From assembly GCF_015752205.1 (NCBI RefSeq), contig NZ_JADOVG010000001.1:62001-126000 (forward strand): 64,000 nt of DNA, read 5' to 3'. The notes beneath the pieces were generated by a model. That model was not told the DNA's origin, made no database searches, and was given only the letters and a program-made list of their open reading frames with translations. Below, piece after piece: positions 7,720 through 17,743 of the stretch. This DNA is from Polaromonas sp. CG_9.7 (GTDB lineage: Bacteria; Pseudomonadota; Gammaproteobacteria; Burkholderiales; Burkholderiaceae_C). The position numbers and the translations under genes were made by a program. Each line of letters begins with the position of its first letter. Position 1 is the first letter of the stretch.

Positions 7720-10700
7720 GTGATGCGAATCCGTCGCCTGAAGCAGGCCGCCCTTGTGCTGGCAGCGCTGGTGCTGCTGTATGCGGCAGCCGGATTCCTG
7801 TTGATGCCCTGGCTGATCGAACACCGGCTTGCCCCCTGGCTGCAGCAACGGCTGGGGCAAAGCGTCTCGGTAGGCACTGTGCGCGTCAACCCCTTTTTGC
7901 TGACCCTTTCTATGCGCGACGTTCGCATTGAGGGCCCGCATGACAGCCCGGTGGTCGCTTTTGACCAGTTGTCCACCGACATGGCCTGGGCCGGCTTGTT
8001 TCGCCGCACCTGGACGCTGGACACGCTGGCGCTCCAGGGCTTGCAGGTGCATCTGGTGCGTGAACCCGATGGCCGCCTGAACCTGGCCGAACTCGCGCAG
8101 CGCCTTGCCGGCCATGACGGCAAACCCGGCGAGGGTGCGCAGGCGGCGGTCCTGCACCAGCTTGACGTGTCGCAGGCCCGTCTGGTCTTTACCGACCTCA
8201 CCGGCGACCAGCCGGTCAGCGCGACCATCGCGCCACTCAGCCTGCAGGCGACCGGACTGTCCAACATGGCCAATCAGCGCGCCACTTACAGCGTGAAAGC
8301 CACACTGCCGGACGAGGGTGCGCTGGACTGGCGCGGCGAAGCCGTATTGCAGCCGGCGCTGCAAACAACCGGCGATGTGCAGTTGCGCGGGCTGCAGGCG
8401 GGCGCGCTGTGGCCGTTTCTGCACGGGCAACTTGGCCTGTCCGAAGTGCATGCCCGCGCCGACCTGTCGGCCCGTTATGCCTACGGCGCCGGCCAGTCTT
8501 TGCAATTGCAGGACATGGCCTTGGACCTGAGCGACGTGCTGATGGCCCGCGCCGGTGAGGACGGCCGGCTGCTGGCCATCAAGCGGATCACCGCTGGCGG
8601 CGGCAGCCTGGACTTTGCGCGTCGCACGGCCGCGCTGCAGACGCTTGCGTTCGACGGCGGCGAAACCACCGTGGCCCTGGCACCTGACGGCCGCATGAAC
8701 TGGGCGCTGGGCGTGCCATCGCCTGCCCGCCAGGTTGAACCCGCCGGGCAGGCCCAACAAACTGAGCCGGCCGTACCGGACTGGACATTGGAAGTGGCGG
8801 CGCTGCGCATCGACCAGGTCGGTGTGCATTACCGCGACCGCCGCAAGTCTCTCCTGGCCCTGGACATTGGCGAGCTGTCTGGCTCGCTGCAGCTTTCGCT
8901 GGCCGGCGGCGCGGCGACCCGGGTGCAGGCCAGTGGCATCGATGCCCGGCTGCAGCAGACGACGTTGCAGACGCCCGGTGCGCTGCAGGCCGGGCTGACC
9001 CTGGCCTCGGCCCGCCTGGAGCAGGGCCAGTTCAACCTGCAGGACCAGCGGCTGACGGCCCGGCAACTCAGCCTGGACGACGGGCAGGTGTCGCTGGTGC
9101 GGTCTCAGGACGTGTCGAGCGCGCAGACCGGCCCGCCCGGCGCCGGCGGTGTTGGCAGCCGCACGGCGGTTGCCGCGCCCAGCCTGTGGACCCATGCCAG
9201 TGCGCAGGCTGGCGCATTGATAAAAACTCTGAACCACTCCAGGCAGGGCGGTATCGGCCCCCAGGCGCTGCAACCGGCGGCTGCACAGTCCCTTGGCGGT
9301 GCCGGGAATTCTTCAGGTGATGCAAAGGCTGCAGGCGCGTCCTGGACGTTCCAGGTGGACAGCCTGCGGCTCAACCGTATCGGCGCGCAGATGACCGACC
9401 GCAGCCGCCCCACGCCGCTGGTGCTGCGGGCTGGGGCCATCGACGGCCATGCCCGTTTGCGTCTCATGCTGGGCGCAAGCACCCCGCAGCTTGCGCTGGA
9501 GGACTTGAATGCGCAGCTCCAACAACTCGAACTGGCCCCGTCCGGCATTGGCCAGCCGTCGTTTGCCCTGGCATTCGCATCCCTGGCAGGAGGGCGTCTG
9601 GACCTGGCCGCCCAGCGCGTCGGCGCCAGCGAACTGGTCTTGAAGGGCGGTGCGGCAAGCCTCGTGCGGCATGCCGATGGCCGGCTTGCATTGCCCGGGC
9701 TGCCGGCACCGGCTACCCCAATGGGTGAGGGTTTGAATTCTCCGTCCGTGGCGCCCGCATCGGCCTCGCCTTCTCCTTCAGGCGCGGCCAGCTGGCAGTA
9801 CGACCTGGGCCTGGTCAGGCTCGAATCCCTGGAGGTAAAGCTGGCCGACCGCAGTTTCACACCACCGCTGGCTGTGGGCGTCACGCTGCAGGCCAGCGCA
9901 AAAAACGTTGCCAGCGACCGTGCGGCCACGTTCGACGCGACCATGTCCCTGGCATCGGGCGGAACAGCGCGTGCCAGCGGCAAGGTTGCTCCTGGCGCCG
10001 CCAATGTGCAGGCGCAAGTCGAAGTGACCGGGCTTGCGCTGGCGCCGCTGCAGCCGCTGCTGGCGAAGTTTGCCGCGCTCGACATCCGTTCGGGTGCTGT
10101 TTCGGCTTCCTCCGGCTTGCGCTACCAGGGCGGAGCGCCGGCTGTGCTGCAAGCGCAGGGGCGTGTGGGCATAGCCAACCTGCTGGTCAACGAAGCAGGA
10201 TCGGATCAACGTTTCTTGTCATGGAAGCAACTCGATGCCGAAAGCGTCGCCTTTGACCTGGCTTCGCGCCGTTTCACGGTGCAGGAGGTGACGGTGAACG
10301 CACCGGGCGCGAAGATCGAGATTGCCAAGGACCGCAGTGTGAACCTGGCGAAGGTGTTCAGGCGTGACCCGCCAGCGCGCCCGCAGTCCGGACCCGCAGA
10401 CATGCAGCCGAAGGCGGCCGCCAACCCGCCTTGGGATCTGCGCGTCGAGCGGGTGCGGCTGCAAGGCGGCGAGGTGGACTACGCCGACCTCAGTCTGGTG
10501 TTGCCTTTTTCCACCACGGTCAAGGCGCTGGACGGCACGGTGATCGGCATCTCGAACGACAAGTCGCGCCGAGCCGACATCCAGGCCAGCGGCACGATCG
10601 AGCCCTATGGATCCGCCAGCGTCAATGGCAGCATCACGCCCTTCGCGCCGGCACAGTTCACTGACCTGCATGTGCTGTTCAACAATGTCCTGGTGCCGCC

Positions 10701-11643
10701 GCTTTCTCCGTACACGGCCACTTTTGCGGGCCGCAAGGTGGAGTCCGGGAAATTGTGGCTTGACCTGCAATACAAGGTGGCCGGTGGCGAGCTCCAGGGC
10801 GAAAACTCGATCCGTCTGGCGGACTTCACGCTGGGCGAGCGCGTCAATGCGCCGAGCGCCATCAGCGTGCCGCTCGACCTTGCCGTGGCGCTCCTCACTG
10901 ATGCCAAAGGCGAGATCCGTTTGTCCGTACCGGTGCGCGGCAACCTGGACAACCCGAGTTTCAACGTTGGCAGCGCTGTCAGGCAGGCGCTGGGCAATGT
11001 GCTGCAACGCCTCGTGACTGCGCCTTTCCGGGCACTCGGCCGTCTGTTTGGCGGCAATGCCGAATCGCTCGAAGCCATCGACTTTACGCCCGGCAGTGCC
11101 GCCCTGCGGCCTGAGCAGCGGGAAAAACTCGATGCCCTGACCCGCGCTTTGCAGGAACGCCCGCGCCTGCAACTCGTGGTGAGCGCGCCGTATGATCCCC
11201 AAACCGATGCGCTTGCCTTGCAGCGCGAGCAGGCCACGCGCGAGCTTGCCAAAACCCTTGGCCGCAAACTGGAAGCGAACCAAGACCCCGGTCCAATCGC
11301 CTATGACGACCCGGCGACACGGCGCGTGCTGGAGCAGATGTTCGGGGCGCAGACAGGCGCGGATGCTGTGCGTCAGCTCGACAGCGATTTCTCAGGCGCT
11401 AACGACGCCAGCCGCAAGCGCTACGAGGCGATGTTTGAAAAAATCACGGCCACCCGGGCGCTGGACGAAAGCGCCACGCAAAGGCTCGCAGCCCAGCGTG
11501 CGCAGACCATTGCCGACTACCTGGTGCAGCAGGGCATTGCGCGGGAGCGGGTGCAGACGGGCCGCATCACTGCCGTGCAGGATGGCAGTGCCGGTGACGT
11601 GAGCGCGAAGCTCCTGATCGCTGCTGCTGGTGCGACGGGCTGA
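7720..11643 (+). CDS. DUF748 / AsmA-like giant envelope protein
   Basis: Predicted 1307-residue envelope protein with one N-terminal membrane anchor (residues ~8-30, AALVLAALVLLYAAAGFLL). A long repetitive beta-rich body follows, typical of DUF748 (LTLSMRDVRIEG; repeated units with LRIDQVGVHYRDR, LRLNRIGAQMTDRS, VRLESLEVKLADRS, VRLQGGEVDYADLSL). The C-terminal part (FTPGSAALRPEQREKLDALT) resembles the OmpA-like tail of these proteins. AsmA/TamB-like proteins form periplasm-spanning grooves that move phospholipid between membranes; that role is inferred here. Starts GTG 7720 and ATG 7723 are adjacent. Ala- and Gln-rich segments near residues 470-540 are low in complexity. No partner gene is adjacent. 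Confidence 0.85.
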   Translation: MMRIRRLKQAALVLAALVLLYAAAGFLLMPWLIEHRLAPWLQQRLGQSVSVGTVRVNPFLLTLSMRDVRIEGPHDSPVVAFDQLSTDMAWAGLFRRTWTLDTLALQGLQVHLVREPDGRLNLAELAQRLAGHDGKPGEGAQAAVLHQLDVSQARLVFTDLTGDQPVSATIAPLSLQATGLSNMANQRATYSVKATLPDEGALDWRGEAVLQPALQTTGDVQLRGLQAGALWPFLHGQLGLSEVHARADLSARYAYGAGQSLQLQDMALDLSDVLMARAGEDGRLLAIKRITAGGGSLDFARRTAALQTLAFDGGETTVALAPDGRMNWALGVPSPARQVEPAGQAQQTEPAVPDWTLEVAALRIDQVGVHYRDRRKSLLALDIGELSGSLQLSLAGGAATRVQASGIDARLQQTTLQTPGALQAGLTLASARLEQGQFNLQDQRLTARQLSLDDGQVSLVRSQDVSSAQTGPPGAGGVGSRTAVAAPSLWTHASAQAGALIKTLNHSRQGGIGPQALQPAAAQSLGGAGNSSGDAKAAGASWTFQVDSLRLNRIGAQMTDRSRPTPLVLRAGAIDGHARLRLMLGASTPQLALEDLNAQLQQLELAPSGIGQPSFALAFASLAGGRLDLAAQRVGASELVLKGGAASLVRHADGRLALPGLPAPATPMGEGLNSPSVAPASASPSPSGAASWQYDLGLVRLESLEVKLADRSFTPPLAVGVTLQASAKNVASDRAATFDATMSLASGGTARASGKVAPGAANVQAQVEVTGLALAPLQPLLAKFAALDIRSGAVSASSGLRYQGGAPAVLQAQGRVGIANLLVNEAGSDQRFLSWKQLDAESVAFDLASRRFTVQEVTVNAPGAKIEIAKDRSVNLAKVFRRDPPARPQSGPADMQPKAAANPPWDLRVERVRLQGGEVDYADLSLVLPFSTTVKALDGTVIGISNDKSRRADIQASGTIEPYGSASVNGSITPFAPAQFTDLHVLFNNVLVPPLSPYTATFAGRKVESGKLWLDLQYKVAGGELQGENSIRLADFTLGERVNAPSAISVPLDLAVALLTDAKGEIRLSVPVRGNLDNPSFNVGSAVRQALGNVLQRLVTAPFRALGRLFGGNAESLEAIDFTPGSAALRPEQREKLDALTRALQERPRLQLVVSAPYDPQTDALALQREQATRELAKTLGRKLEANQDPGPIAYDDPATRRVLEQMFGAQTGADAVRQLDSDFSGANDASRKRYEAMFEKITATRALDESATQRLAAQRAQTIADYLVQQGIARERVQTGRITAVQDGSAGDVSAKLLIAAAGATG

Positions 11644-11789
11644 GCTGCTGACCAGGACGACGCCTGCAAGGCAATATGGCGTTTTCTGAACCTGGTGCCC
11701 CCAGCTTCATTTGCCCAGGCGGGACATTTTGCAACTCGTGCCATCCAAATCAATACTTCACAGGACCCGCAGCACACGCTCGCGCAACC

Positions 11790-12017
11790 CTATTTGGCCG
11801 GGCCGGACAGCACCGCATCGGCGGTGGCGCCGATGGCTGAGCCGGCAATGCGCGCCGTGCCAATGACGGCGCTGGCTGCCAGCCCGACCGTGCCCACTGC
11901 CACCGAGGCCACGGTGTCAACGACGGCGACCACCGCGCAGCCCGGCAAGGCAAATGCCGGCAGGCTGATCAATGCGCAGGTACCCAGACGGGCAAGAAAG
12001 GACGACAAAGCAGTCAT
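11790..12017 (-). CDS. Small glycine/alanine-rich lipoprotein
   Basis: A 75-residue predicted lipoprotein. It has a signal sequence MTALSSFLARLGTCALISLP, lipobox LPGC at about residue 27, and a mature part in which VAVVDTVASVAVGTVGLAAS repeats small hydrophobic residues. I recognise this as a widespread small proteobacterial lipoprotein type with no known function. Start 12017 gives a normal signal peptide; the open frame extends to 12080 and would overlap the metG stop. It lies just downstream of metG on the same strand. Confidence 0.6.
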   Translation of the reverse strand: MTALSSFLARLGTCALISLPAFALPGCAVVAVVDTVASVAVGTVGLAASAVIGTARIAGSAIGATADAVLSGPAK

Positions 12018-12076
12018 GGACGACTTCCGTTTGGATTCGGCTGGCAGGGTGGTGCGTGAAGCGTGGGGCTGGCGGC

Positions 12077-14167
12077 TCAATGAATCCGCATGCCCGGCGC
12101 TGCGCCCGGCAGCGGCTCCAGCACGTAGATGCCGGGCTGGGCTTTTTCGTCGGCATGGCTGGCGGCCAGCACCATGCCTTCGCTGATGCCGAACTTCATC
12201 TTGCGCGGGGCAAGGTTGGCAACCAGCACCGTGTGCTTGCCGATCAGGTCTTCAGGCTTGTAGCTCGACGCAATGCCGCTGAAGACATTGCGCATCCGGC
12301 CTTCGCCCGCGTCCAGCGTCAGGCGCAGCAGCTTGACCGAGCCTTCCACCGCTTCGCAATTGACAATTTTTGCGATGCGCAAGTCCACTTTCGCAAAGTC
12401 GTCGATGGTGATGGCAGGGGCAATGGCCTCGCCGCCTGGAGCTATGTTTTCAATAGCTTCCAATGCCGGTGTGTCCTGCGCTGGAGGCTCAAACAGTGCC
12501 TCAAGCTGCTTGACATCGACGCGCTGCATCAGGTGCTTGTAGTCGCCGATGGTGTGGCCCTTGCCGAGGCGGGTGGCGGCGTCGGCAAAGGTCAGCGGCG
12601 CGATGCCCAAAAAGACTTCGACCTGCGCGGCCAGCGCGGGCAGCACGGGCTTGAGGAAGAGCGTCAGCAGCCGGAAGGCCTCGATGCAGACGGTGCAGAC
12701 ATCGATCAGCCGCGCCTCCATGCCTTCCTTCTTGGCCAGTTCCCACGGCTTGTTCTGGTCCACATAGGCGTTGACCAGGTCGGCCAGCAGCATGACTTCG
12801 CGCTGTGCCTTGGCGTATTCGCGGGCTTCGTACAGTAATTCGATGGCGCCGGACTGGGCGCGCAGGCCGTCCAGCAGGGCGGCGCCGTCGCCAGAGACGT
12901 CGCCCAGCCGGCCGGCAAAGCGCTTGCTGATGAACCCCGCCGCGCGGCTGGCAATGTTGATGAACTTGCCCACCAGGTCGCTGTTCACCCGCGCCATGAA
13001 GTCGTCGGCATTGAAGTCGATGTCTTCATTCTTGGCATTGAGCTTGGCGGCCAGGTAATAGCGCAGCCATTCCGGGTTCATGCCCAGGCTCAGGTACTTC
13101 AGCGGGTCCAGGCCGGTGCCCCGGCTCTTGCTCATTTTTTCGCCATTGTTCACCGTCAGGAAGCCGTGGACGAAGATGTTGTCGGGCGTCTTGCGGCCGC
13201 TGAACTTCAGCATCGCCGGCCAGAACAGCGTGTGGAAGGTGACGATGTCCTTGCCGATGAAGTGGTACTGCTCCAGGCGCGGGTCGGCCATGTAATCGTC
13301 GTAGCTCTCGCCGCGCTTCGTCAGCAAATCTTTCAGCGACGCCAGGTAGCCAATCGGCGCGTCCAGCCAGACATAAAAGTATTTGCCCGGCGCGTCCGGA
13401 ATCTCGATGCCAAAGTACGGTGCGTCGCGGCTGATGTCCCAGTCGCCCAGGCCTTCGCTCTGCGTGCCGTCGGCATTGGTGCGAACGGTGAACCATTCCT
13501 TGACCTTGTTGGCGACTTCAGGCTGCAGCTTGCCGTCCTGCGTCCAGCCTTCCAGAAAGTCCACGCATCGCGGGTCCGACAGCTTGAAGAAAAAATGCTC
13601 CGAGCTTTTGAGCATCGGCACCGCGCCCGACAGCGCCGAATACGGCTTGATGAGGTCGGTCGGCGCATACACCGCGCCGCAAACCTCGCAGTTGTCGCCG
13701 TACTGGTCCTTGCTGTGGCACTTCGGGCATTCGCCCTTGATGAAGCGGTCGGGCAGGAACATGTTCTTTTCCGGGTCAAAGAACTGCTCGATGGTCTTGG
13801 TCTCGATCAGCGAGCCCTGCGCGTTGTCACGCAGGTCGCGGTAGATCTGCCGGGCCAGTTCATGGTTTTCCGGCGAATCGGTCGAGCTCCAGTTGTCAAA
13901 GGCAATGTGAAAGCCGTCCAGATAAGGCTTGCGGCCGGCGGCGATGTCGGCCACGAACTGCTGCGGCGTCTTCCCGGCCTTTTCGGCGGCAATCATGATG
14001 GGTGCGCCGTGGGCGTCGTCGGCGCCGACGAAGTTGACCGCATGGCCCTGCATGCGCTGGAAACGTACCCAGATGTCGGCCTGGATGTATTCCATGATGT
14101 GGCCGATGTGGAAATTGCCGTTGGCGTAGGGCAGGGCGGTGGTAACAAACAGGCGGCGCTGGGACAT
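12077..14167 (-). CDS. metG: Methionyl-tRNA synthetase
   Basis: Charges tRNA-Met. The 696-residue protein has the class I signature HIGH (residues ~21-24, [13 protein letters not shown]), a [17 protein letters not shown] zinc knuckle near residue 145, and the KMSKS loop within [14 protein letters not shown]. After the anticodon-binding helical domain comes a C-terminal EMAP/Trbp111-type tRNA-binding domain ([20 protein letters not shown]). The linker before that domain ([16 protein letters not shown]) is partly encoded by an AGCTAT...ATAGC half-repeat at about 12443-12466. Full length, no defects seen. Confidence 0.97.
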   Translation of the reverse strand: MSQRRLFVTTALPYANGNFHIGHIMEYIQADIWVRFQRMQGHAVNFVGADDAHGAPIMIAAEKAGKTPQQFVADIAAGRKPYLDGFHIAFDNWSSTDSPENHELARQIYRDLRDNAQGSLIETKTIEQFFDPEKNMFLPDRFIKGECPKCHSKDQYGDNCEVCGAVYAPTDLIKPYSALSGAVPMLKSSEHFFFKLSDPRCVDFLEGWTQDGKLQPEVANKVKEWFTVRTNADGTQSEGLGDWDISRDAPYFGIEIPDAPGKYFYVWLDAPIGYLASLKDLLTKRGESYDDYMADPRLEQYHFIGKDIVTFHTLFWPAMLKFSGRKTPDNIFVHGFLTVNNGEKMSKSRGTGLDPLKYLSLGMNPEWLRYYLAAKLNAKNEDIDFNADDFMARVNSDLVGKFINIASRAAGFISKRFAGRLGDVSGDGAALLDGLRAQSGAIELLYEAREYAKAQREVMLLADLVNAYVDQNKPWELAKKEGMEARLIDVCTVCIEAFRLLTLFLKPVLPALAAQVEVFLGIAPLTFADAATRLGKGHTIGDYKHLMQRVDVKQLEALFEPPAQDTPALEAIENIAPGGEAIAPAITIDDFAKVDLRIAKIVNCEAVEGSVKLLRLTLDAGEGRMRNVFSGIASSYKPEDLIGKHTVLVANLAPRKMKFGISEGMVLAASHADEKAQPGIYVLEPLPGAAPGMRIH
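12443..12466. repeat. AGCTAT/ATAGC half-element inside metG
   Basis: The segment GAGCTATGTTTTCAATAGC matches the palindromic end of the dispersed ~60 bp element seen elsewhere in the window. It lies in frame in the poorly conserved linker between the catalytic part and the C-terminal tRNA-binding domain of MetG, so it could be tolerated there. Short match, so chance similarity is possible. Confidence 0.4.
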
Positions 14168-14255
14168 AGGATGTGCTTTTGACGGTGGAGGGCTGATTTT
14201 CGATTTTAAGGGGCGGCTCCGGCTTGGGTGCCATCCGCACCGCCGGGGTTTGGTG

Positions 14256-14324
14256 TTTTACAAGCCAAAAAGGGCTATTGCGCCTGCTGTGCCTTCGAGT
14301 ACAGCTATAAAATAAATAGCAATT
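14256..14324. repeat. Dispersed ~60 bp Comamonadaceae-type repeat
   Basis: Reads TTTTACAAGCCAAAAAGGGC at one end and ACAGCTATAAAATAAATAGC at the other. It matches the reverse complement of 48092-48153 over its whole length with scattered differences. It lies in the 283 bp metG-apbC divergent intergenic region (14168-14450), which otherwise should hold promoters for both genes. Confidence 0.75.
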
Positions 14325-14450
14325 TGCATGCCCCTAGCGAATATTGGCCAGCGCGGCGGCGTTAGACTCCGTGTCAACCCCCCGCAACCCGCAGGCTTTC
14401 CTGAAAAAAGCAGCAGCCTGCCTTGTCCGAATTACATGGAGATTTTCCCG

Positions 14451-15542
14451 ATGGCTGTAGAACAACAGGCAATTCTGAACGCACTGCAAACCGTGCTCGA
14501 CCCCAACACCGGCAAAGATTTTGTCACCACCAAGGCGCTGAGAAACCTGCAGGTCAGCGGCGACGATGTGGCGTTCGATGTCGAACTTGGCTACCCGGCC
14601 AAAAGCCAGATCGCCGGCCTGCGCAAAAGCCTGATTGCCGCCGTCAAGGGTGTCGCCGGCGTCGGCAATGTGTCGGTCAATGTCACCGTGAAAATTGCCA
14701 GCCACAGCGTGCAGCGCGGCGTGCAACTGCTGCCGAATGTGAAGAACATCATTGCCGTGGCGTCGGGCAAGGGCGGCGTCGGCAAAAGCACCACCGCCGT
14801 GAACCTGGCGCTGGCGCTGGCTGCCGAAGGCGCGGCCGTCGGCCTGCTGGATGCCGACATCTACGGCCCGAGCGTGCCGATGATGATGGGCATCGAGGGC
14901 CGGCCTGAAAGCGTGGATGGCAAGAACATGGAGCCGATGGAAAACTACGGCCTGCAGGTCATGTCCATCGGTTTCCTGGTCGCACAGGATGAAGCCATGA
15001 TCTGGCGCGGCCCCATGGCGACGCAGGCGCTGGAGCAATTGCTGCGCCAGACCAACTGGAAAGACCTGGACTACCTGATCGTTGACATGCCGCCCGGCAC
15101 CGGCGACATCCAGCTCACGCTGAGCCAGCGCGTGCCCATGACCGGCGCGGTCATCGTCACCACGCCGCAAGACATTGCGCTGTTAGATGCCAAGAAGGGC
15201 ATCAAGATGTTCGAAAAGGTCGGCGTGCCGATCCTGGGCATTGTCGAGAACATGGCGGTGCACATCTGCAGCCAGTGCGGCCATGCCGAACATATCTTTG
15301 GCGAAGGCGGCGGCAAGAAGATGGCTGCCGACTACAACATGGACTACCTCGGCGCGCTGCCGCTGGACATCAAGATCCGCCTGCAGGCCGACAGCGGCAT
15401 GCCCACCGTGGTGGCCGACCCCGACGGCGACGTGGCCGGCATTTACAAGGCCGTGGCGCGCAAGGTGGCGATTACTGTGGCCGCCAAGGCGAAGGACTTC
15501 TCGGCCAAGTTCCCGAGCATCACGATTTCCAAAAATACCTGA
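14451..15542 (+). CDS. apbC: Iron-sulfur cluster carrier protein ApbC/Mrp
   Basis: P-loop ATPase of the Mrp/NBP35 family that carries and delivers [4Fe-4S] clusters in the cytoplasm. The 363-residue product has an N-terminal MIP18-type domain (residues 1-80), the deviant Walker A loop SGKGGVGKSTTAVNLALAL starting near 105, a DADIYGPSVP switch, and the CxxC pair CSQC at 273-276 that binds the bridging cluster. Start 14451 (MAVEQQAILNALQ) is preceded by TGGAGA. The frame is open upstream to 14328 but those residues are not conserved. It is divergent from metG, the usual neighbourhood in this group. A degenerate fragment like codons 227-251 occurs at 17889-17964. Confidence 0.95.
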   Translation: MAVEQQAILNALQTVLDPNTGKDFVTTKALRNLQVSGDDVAFDVELGYPAKSQIAGLRKSLIAAVKGVAGVGNVSVNVTVKIASHSVQRGVQLLPNVKNIIAVASGKGGVGKSTTAVNLALALAAEGAAVGLLDADIYGPSVPMMMGIEGRPESVDGKNMEPMENYGLQVMSIGFLVAQDEAMIWRGPMATQALEQLLRQTNWKDLDYLIVDMPPGTGDIQLTLSQRVPMTGAVIVTTPQDIALLDAKKGIKMFEKVGVPILGIVENMAVHICSQCGHAEHIFGEGGGKKMAADYNMDYLGALPLDIKIRLQADSGMPTVVADPDGDVAGIYKAVARKVAITVAAKAKDFSAKFPSITISKNT

Positions 15543-15603
15543 GCCGCATGCATTGAAAAGTTGCAGGTCCATGAAGGACGCTGCTTTTTTCATCGCGTTC
15601 CTG

Positions 15604-15627
15604 CAGGTCCGTCTGTGAGCGGACCTG
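15604..15627. other. Perfect 8-bp-stem hairpin after apbC
   Basis: CAGGTCCG and CGGACCTG pair across an 8-base loop, 62 bp after the apbC stop. No T-run follows, so it is not a classical terminator, though it may stabilise the mRNA end. The remaining 15628-15834 sequence shows no gene. Confidence 0.45.
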
Positions 15628-15834
15628 AAATTGTCAAAATGGGGTCACCGTTTTCGAGCATGATGAGCAGACAAGCTGGACTTTAAGGGTTATCCACTAC
15701 GTACCAAGTTCAAGGGCAAAGCGCAAGGGTAAAGTCGAGCTGTCAAATCGACAATCGGCCTCGAATGGGTCCTGTCGCTGGATTTTTGCTTTGGTATTTG
15801 ATATCAAGTGCCATTTTTCCCTAAGGACTGTTTC

Positions 15835-16254
15835 ATGCTCATCCGGACCATTTATGTCAGTCGCGCCAGTTCTCCCCTGCCGCTGGAACTCAAGGAAATT
15901 CTGGCTGTTTCCCGAAAGAACAATCCTCTACGGGGCGTCAGCGGCGCCATGTGTTTTCTGGACAGCGTTTACCTGCAGTTTCTGGAAGGCGACGCCGCAA
16001 TCGTTGACGCGCTGTATCAGAAAATTGAAAAAGATTCGCGTCATAGCGAAGTCAAAATGCTGGTCCACGAGCCGATTGCACAGCGTGAATACCCGAAATG
16101 GTCCATGGCGCTGTTGACCTGGAACGATGAGATGAAGGCTATTTTCAGCCGGTTCAACCCGAACAGCGCGTGCGATCTGTACATGGCTGATCCGGCTACT
16201 GTCGCGGCCCTGCTGCGCGAATGGGCAGGCACGAACAACTGGATGACCGTCTAG
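15835..16254 (+). CDS. BLUF-domain blue-light sensor (FAD-binding)
   Basis: Single-domain BLUF protein of 139 residues. All key positions of the family are present at the expected spacing: Tyr7 (RTIYVSRAS), Asn30 (RKNNPLRGVSG), Gln48 (YLQFLEG), and Trp89 plus Met91 (KWSMALL). In AppA the equivalents are Tyr21, Asn45, Gln63, Trp104 and Met106. Blue light rearranges the hydrogen bonds around FAD and signals to a partner protein. No EAL, GGDEF or kinase domain is attached, so output must go through another protein. Start 15835 (MLIRTIY) is used, with AAGGA eleven bases upstream. The last ~20 codons and downstream DNA have a degenerate copy at 17744-17860. Confidence 0.9.
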   Translation: MLIRTIYVSRASSPLPLELKEILAVSRKNNPLRGVSGAMCFLDSVYLQFLEGDAAIVDALYQKIEKDSRHSEVKMLVHEPIAQREYPKWSMALLTWNDEMKAIFSRFNPNSACDLYMADPATVAALLREWAGTNNWMTV

Positions 16255-16480
16255 CCGTTCAGCTTCGCCTTTACAGCCGTCAAAGCCTTGGCGCCAGTCA
16301 GCCTTTACATTGTCGAATGCCTTGCGGGCGCTGCGTTTGGGCGCGGCGATGCGCCGGGGAACTGAGTTTTCAGGTGACTTGGTGGGGGCTTGGCTGCCGT
16401 GGAGGCTGCAAAAAGTGCCATCCCATTAGACTGGTATCCGTAAAAACCCTGTACCGGGGCAACTCTAACGGAGAAAAATC

Positions 16481-17548
16481 ATGCAAAGAACCGCTTTGGT
16501 GGTGGGTGCCAGCGGCATCGGCGGCAGCAGCGTCGCACGCGAACTGATCGCCAACGGATGGCTCACTTACGGGCTTGCACGGCAGCCGAAACACGACGTG
16601 GCGGGCTTGCGCCCGGTGGCGGCGGACCTGCTCGACCCCGCCAGCCTGGCGGCCGCGCTGCAAGACGTGGCGCCGACCCATGTGTTCATCACGACCTGGA
16701 TGCGCCGCGCGACAGAGGCCGAGAACATCAAGGTCAATGCCGCCATGGTGCGCAACCTCCTGACGGCGCTGGGGCCCCGCAAAACCTTGCGCCATGTGGC
16801 GCTGGTCACGGGCCTGAAGCATTACCTGGGCCCGTTCGATGCGTATGCGACGTCCGGCACGCTGCCGGACACGCCCTTGCGTGAAAGCCAGCCGCGCCTG
16901 CCGGTCGAGAATTTTTATTACGCGCAGGAAGACGAGGTCTATGCAGCGGCCTGGCGCGACCGTTTTACCTGGAGCATTCATCGCCCGCATACCGTGATCG
17001 GCCGGGCGGTCGGCAATGCGATGAACCTGGGCACCACGCTGGCCGTCTATGCGTCGATCTGCAAGGAAACCGGGCGGGCGTTCCAGTTCCCGGGTTCGGC
17101 AGCGCAATGGAACGGGCTGTCGGACGTCACCGACGCGCGGATGCTGGCCAAACAACTGGTCTGGGCGGCCGACACGGACGCCGCGCGCAACGAGGCCTTC
17201 AACATCGCCAATGGCGACCTGTTCCGCTGGAGCTGGCTGTGGGGCAGGCTGGCCGAATGGTTCGGCGTGCCGGCGGCGGGCTTCACCGGCAGCGTTCAGC
17301 CGCTCGAAGCCATCATGGCCAACGACCATGCGCTGTGGCGCGAGATGGCGCAACGCCACGGCCTGGCCGAGGCGGCGCTGGACCGCCTGGCGTCCCCCTG
17401 GCACACCGACCTGGATTTGGGCCGCCCGCTGGAGGTGATGACCGACATGGCGCGGAGCCGAAAGCTCGGCTTCGCGGCCTACCAGGCCACGGACGAGTCA
17501 TTTTTCGACCTGTTTGCCCAGCTGCGGGCCGAGCGGCTGATTCCGTAG
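16481..17548 (+). CDS. PRISE-type NAD(P)-dependent short-chain reductase
   Basis: Extended short-chain dehydrogenase/reductase of 355 residues. It has the N-terminal nucleotide fold VVGASGIGGSSVARELIANG, the signature TGLKHYLGPFD (Lys113) and ENFYYAQEDEV (Tyr146/147). These are the catalytic Lys and Tyr of the progesterone 5-beta-reductase/iridoid synthase-like (PRISE) family, which reduces activated C=C bonds of enones. The natural bacterial substrate is unknown. An ideal ACGGAG ribosome site lies about 10 bases before the ATG. It stands alone between the BLUF gene and the fragment-rich region, so genome context gives no substrate. Confidence 0.85.
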   Translation: MQRTALVVGASGIGGSSVARELIANGWLTYGLARQPKHDVAGLRPVAADLLDPASLAAALQDVAPTHVFITTWMRRATEAENIKVNAAMVRNLLTALGPRKTLRHVALVTGLKHYLGPFDAYATSGTLPDTPLRESQPRLPVENFYYAQEDEVYAAAWRDRFTWSIHRPHTVIGRAVGNAMNLGTTLAVYASICKETGRAFQFPGSAAQWNGLSDVTDARMLAKQLVWAADTDAARNEAFNIANGDLFRWSWLWGRLAEWFGVPAAGFTGSVQPLEAIMANDHALWREMAQRHGLAEAALDRLASPWHTDLDLGRPLEVMTDMARSRKLGFAAYQATDESFFDLFAQLRAERLIP

Positions 17549-17613
17549 CCAGCCTGCAGCGGCGGTGCGCCAGACGCCGCCGCTGCAGGCTGCGTTTGAA
17601 TTCGTGATTTATT

Positions 17614-17730
17614 CATCAAATATAGCTCTGGCCCAATACTGACGGGCGCGAGCAGCTACTAATTTTGTAGCAGCTGGTCGTACCGGAAAAAGCAATCCCC
17701 GAATTGCCCGGCGGGGCCGACTCCGCCACC
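17614..17730 (+). pseudogene. Degenerate fragment resembling fdh1B codons 186-224
   Basis: This stretch aligns collinearly with 27381-27496 inside fdh1B. Shared blocks include CTCTGGC, AGCAGCTA, GGAAAAA, CCCGAA and CGCCACC at matching distances with about one indel. The first half is the dispersed ~60 bp repeat, but the match continues into the fdh1B coding sequence beyond the repeat (VEKSIPELPG region). In-frame stops show it is not translated. It may be a decayed patch copy of an fdh1B-like gene. Confidence 0.6.
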
Positions 17731-17743
17731 AGACGCACCCACC

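Noticed and set aside
7693-9273. 526-codon minus-strand frame opposite the DUF748 gene
   Set aside because: Composition (Gln/Arg/Gly/Ala rich) and position mark it as a shadow of the large plus-strand gene.
15604-15627. Rho-independent terminator after apbC
   Set aside because: The stem is perfect but the following bases are AAATTGTCAAAA, without a T-run, so it was listed only as a hairpin.
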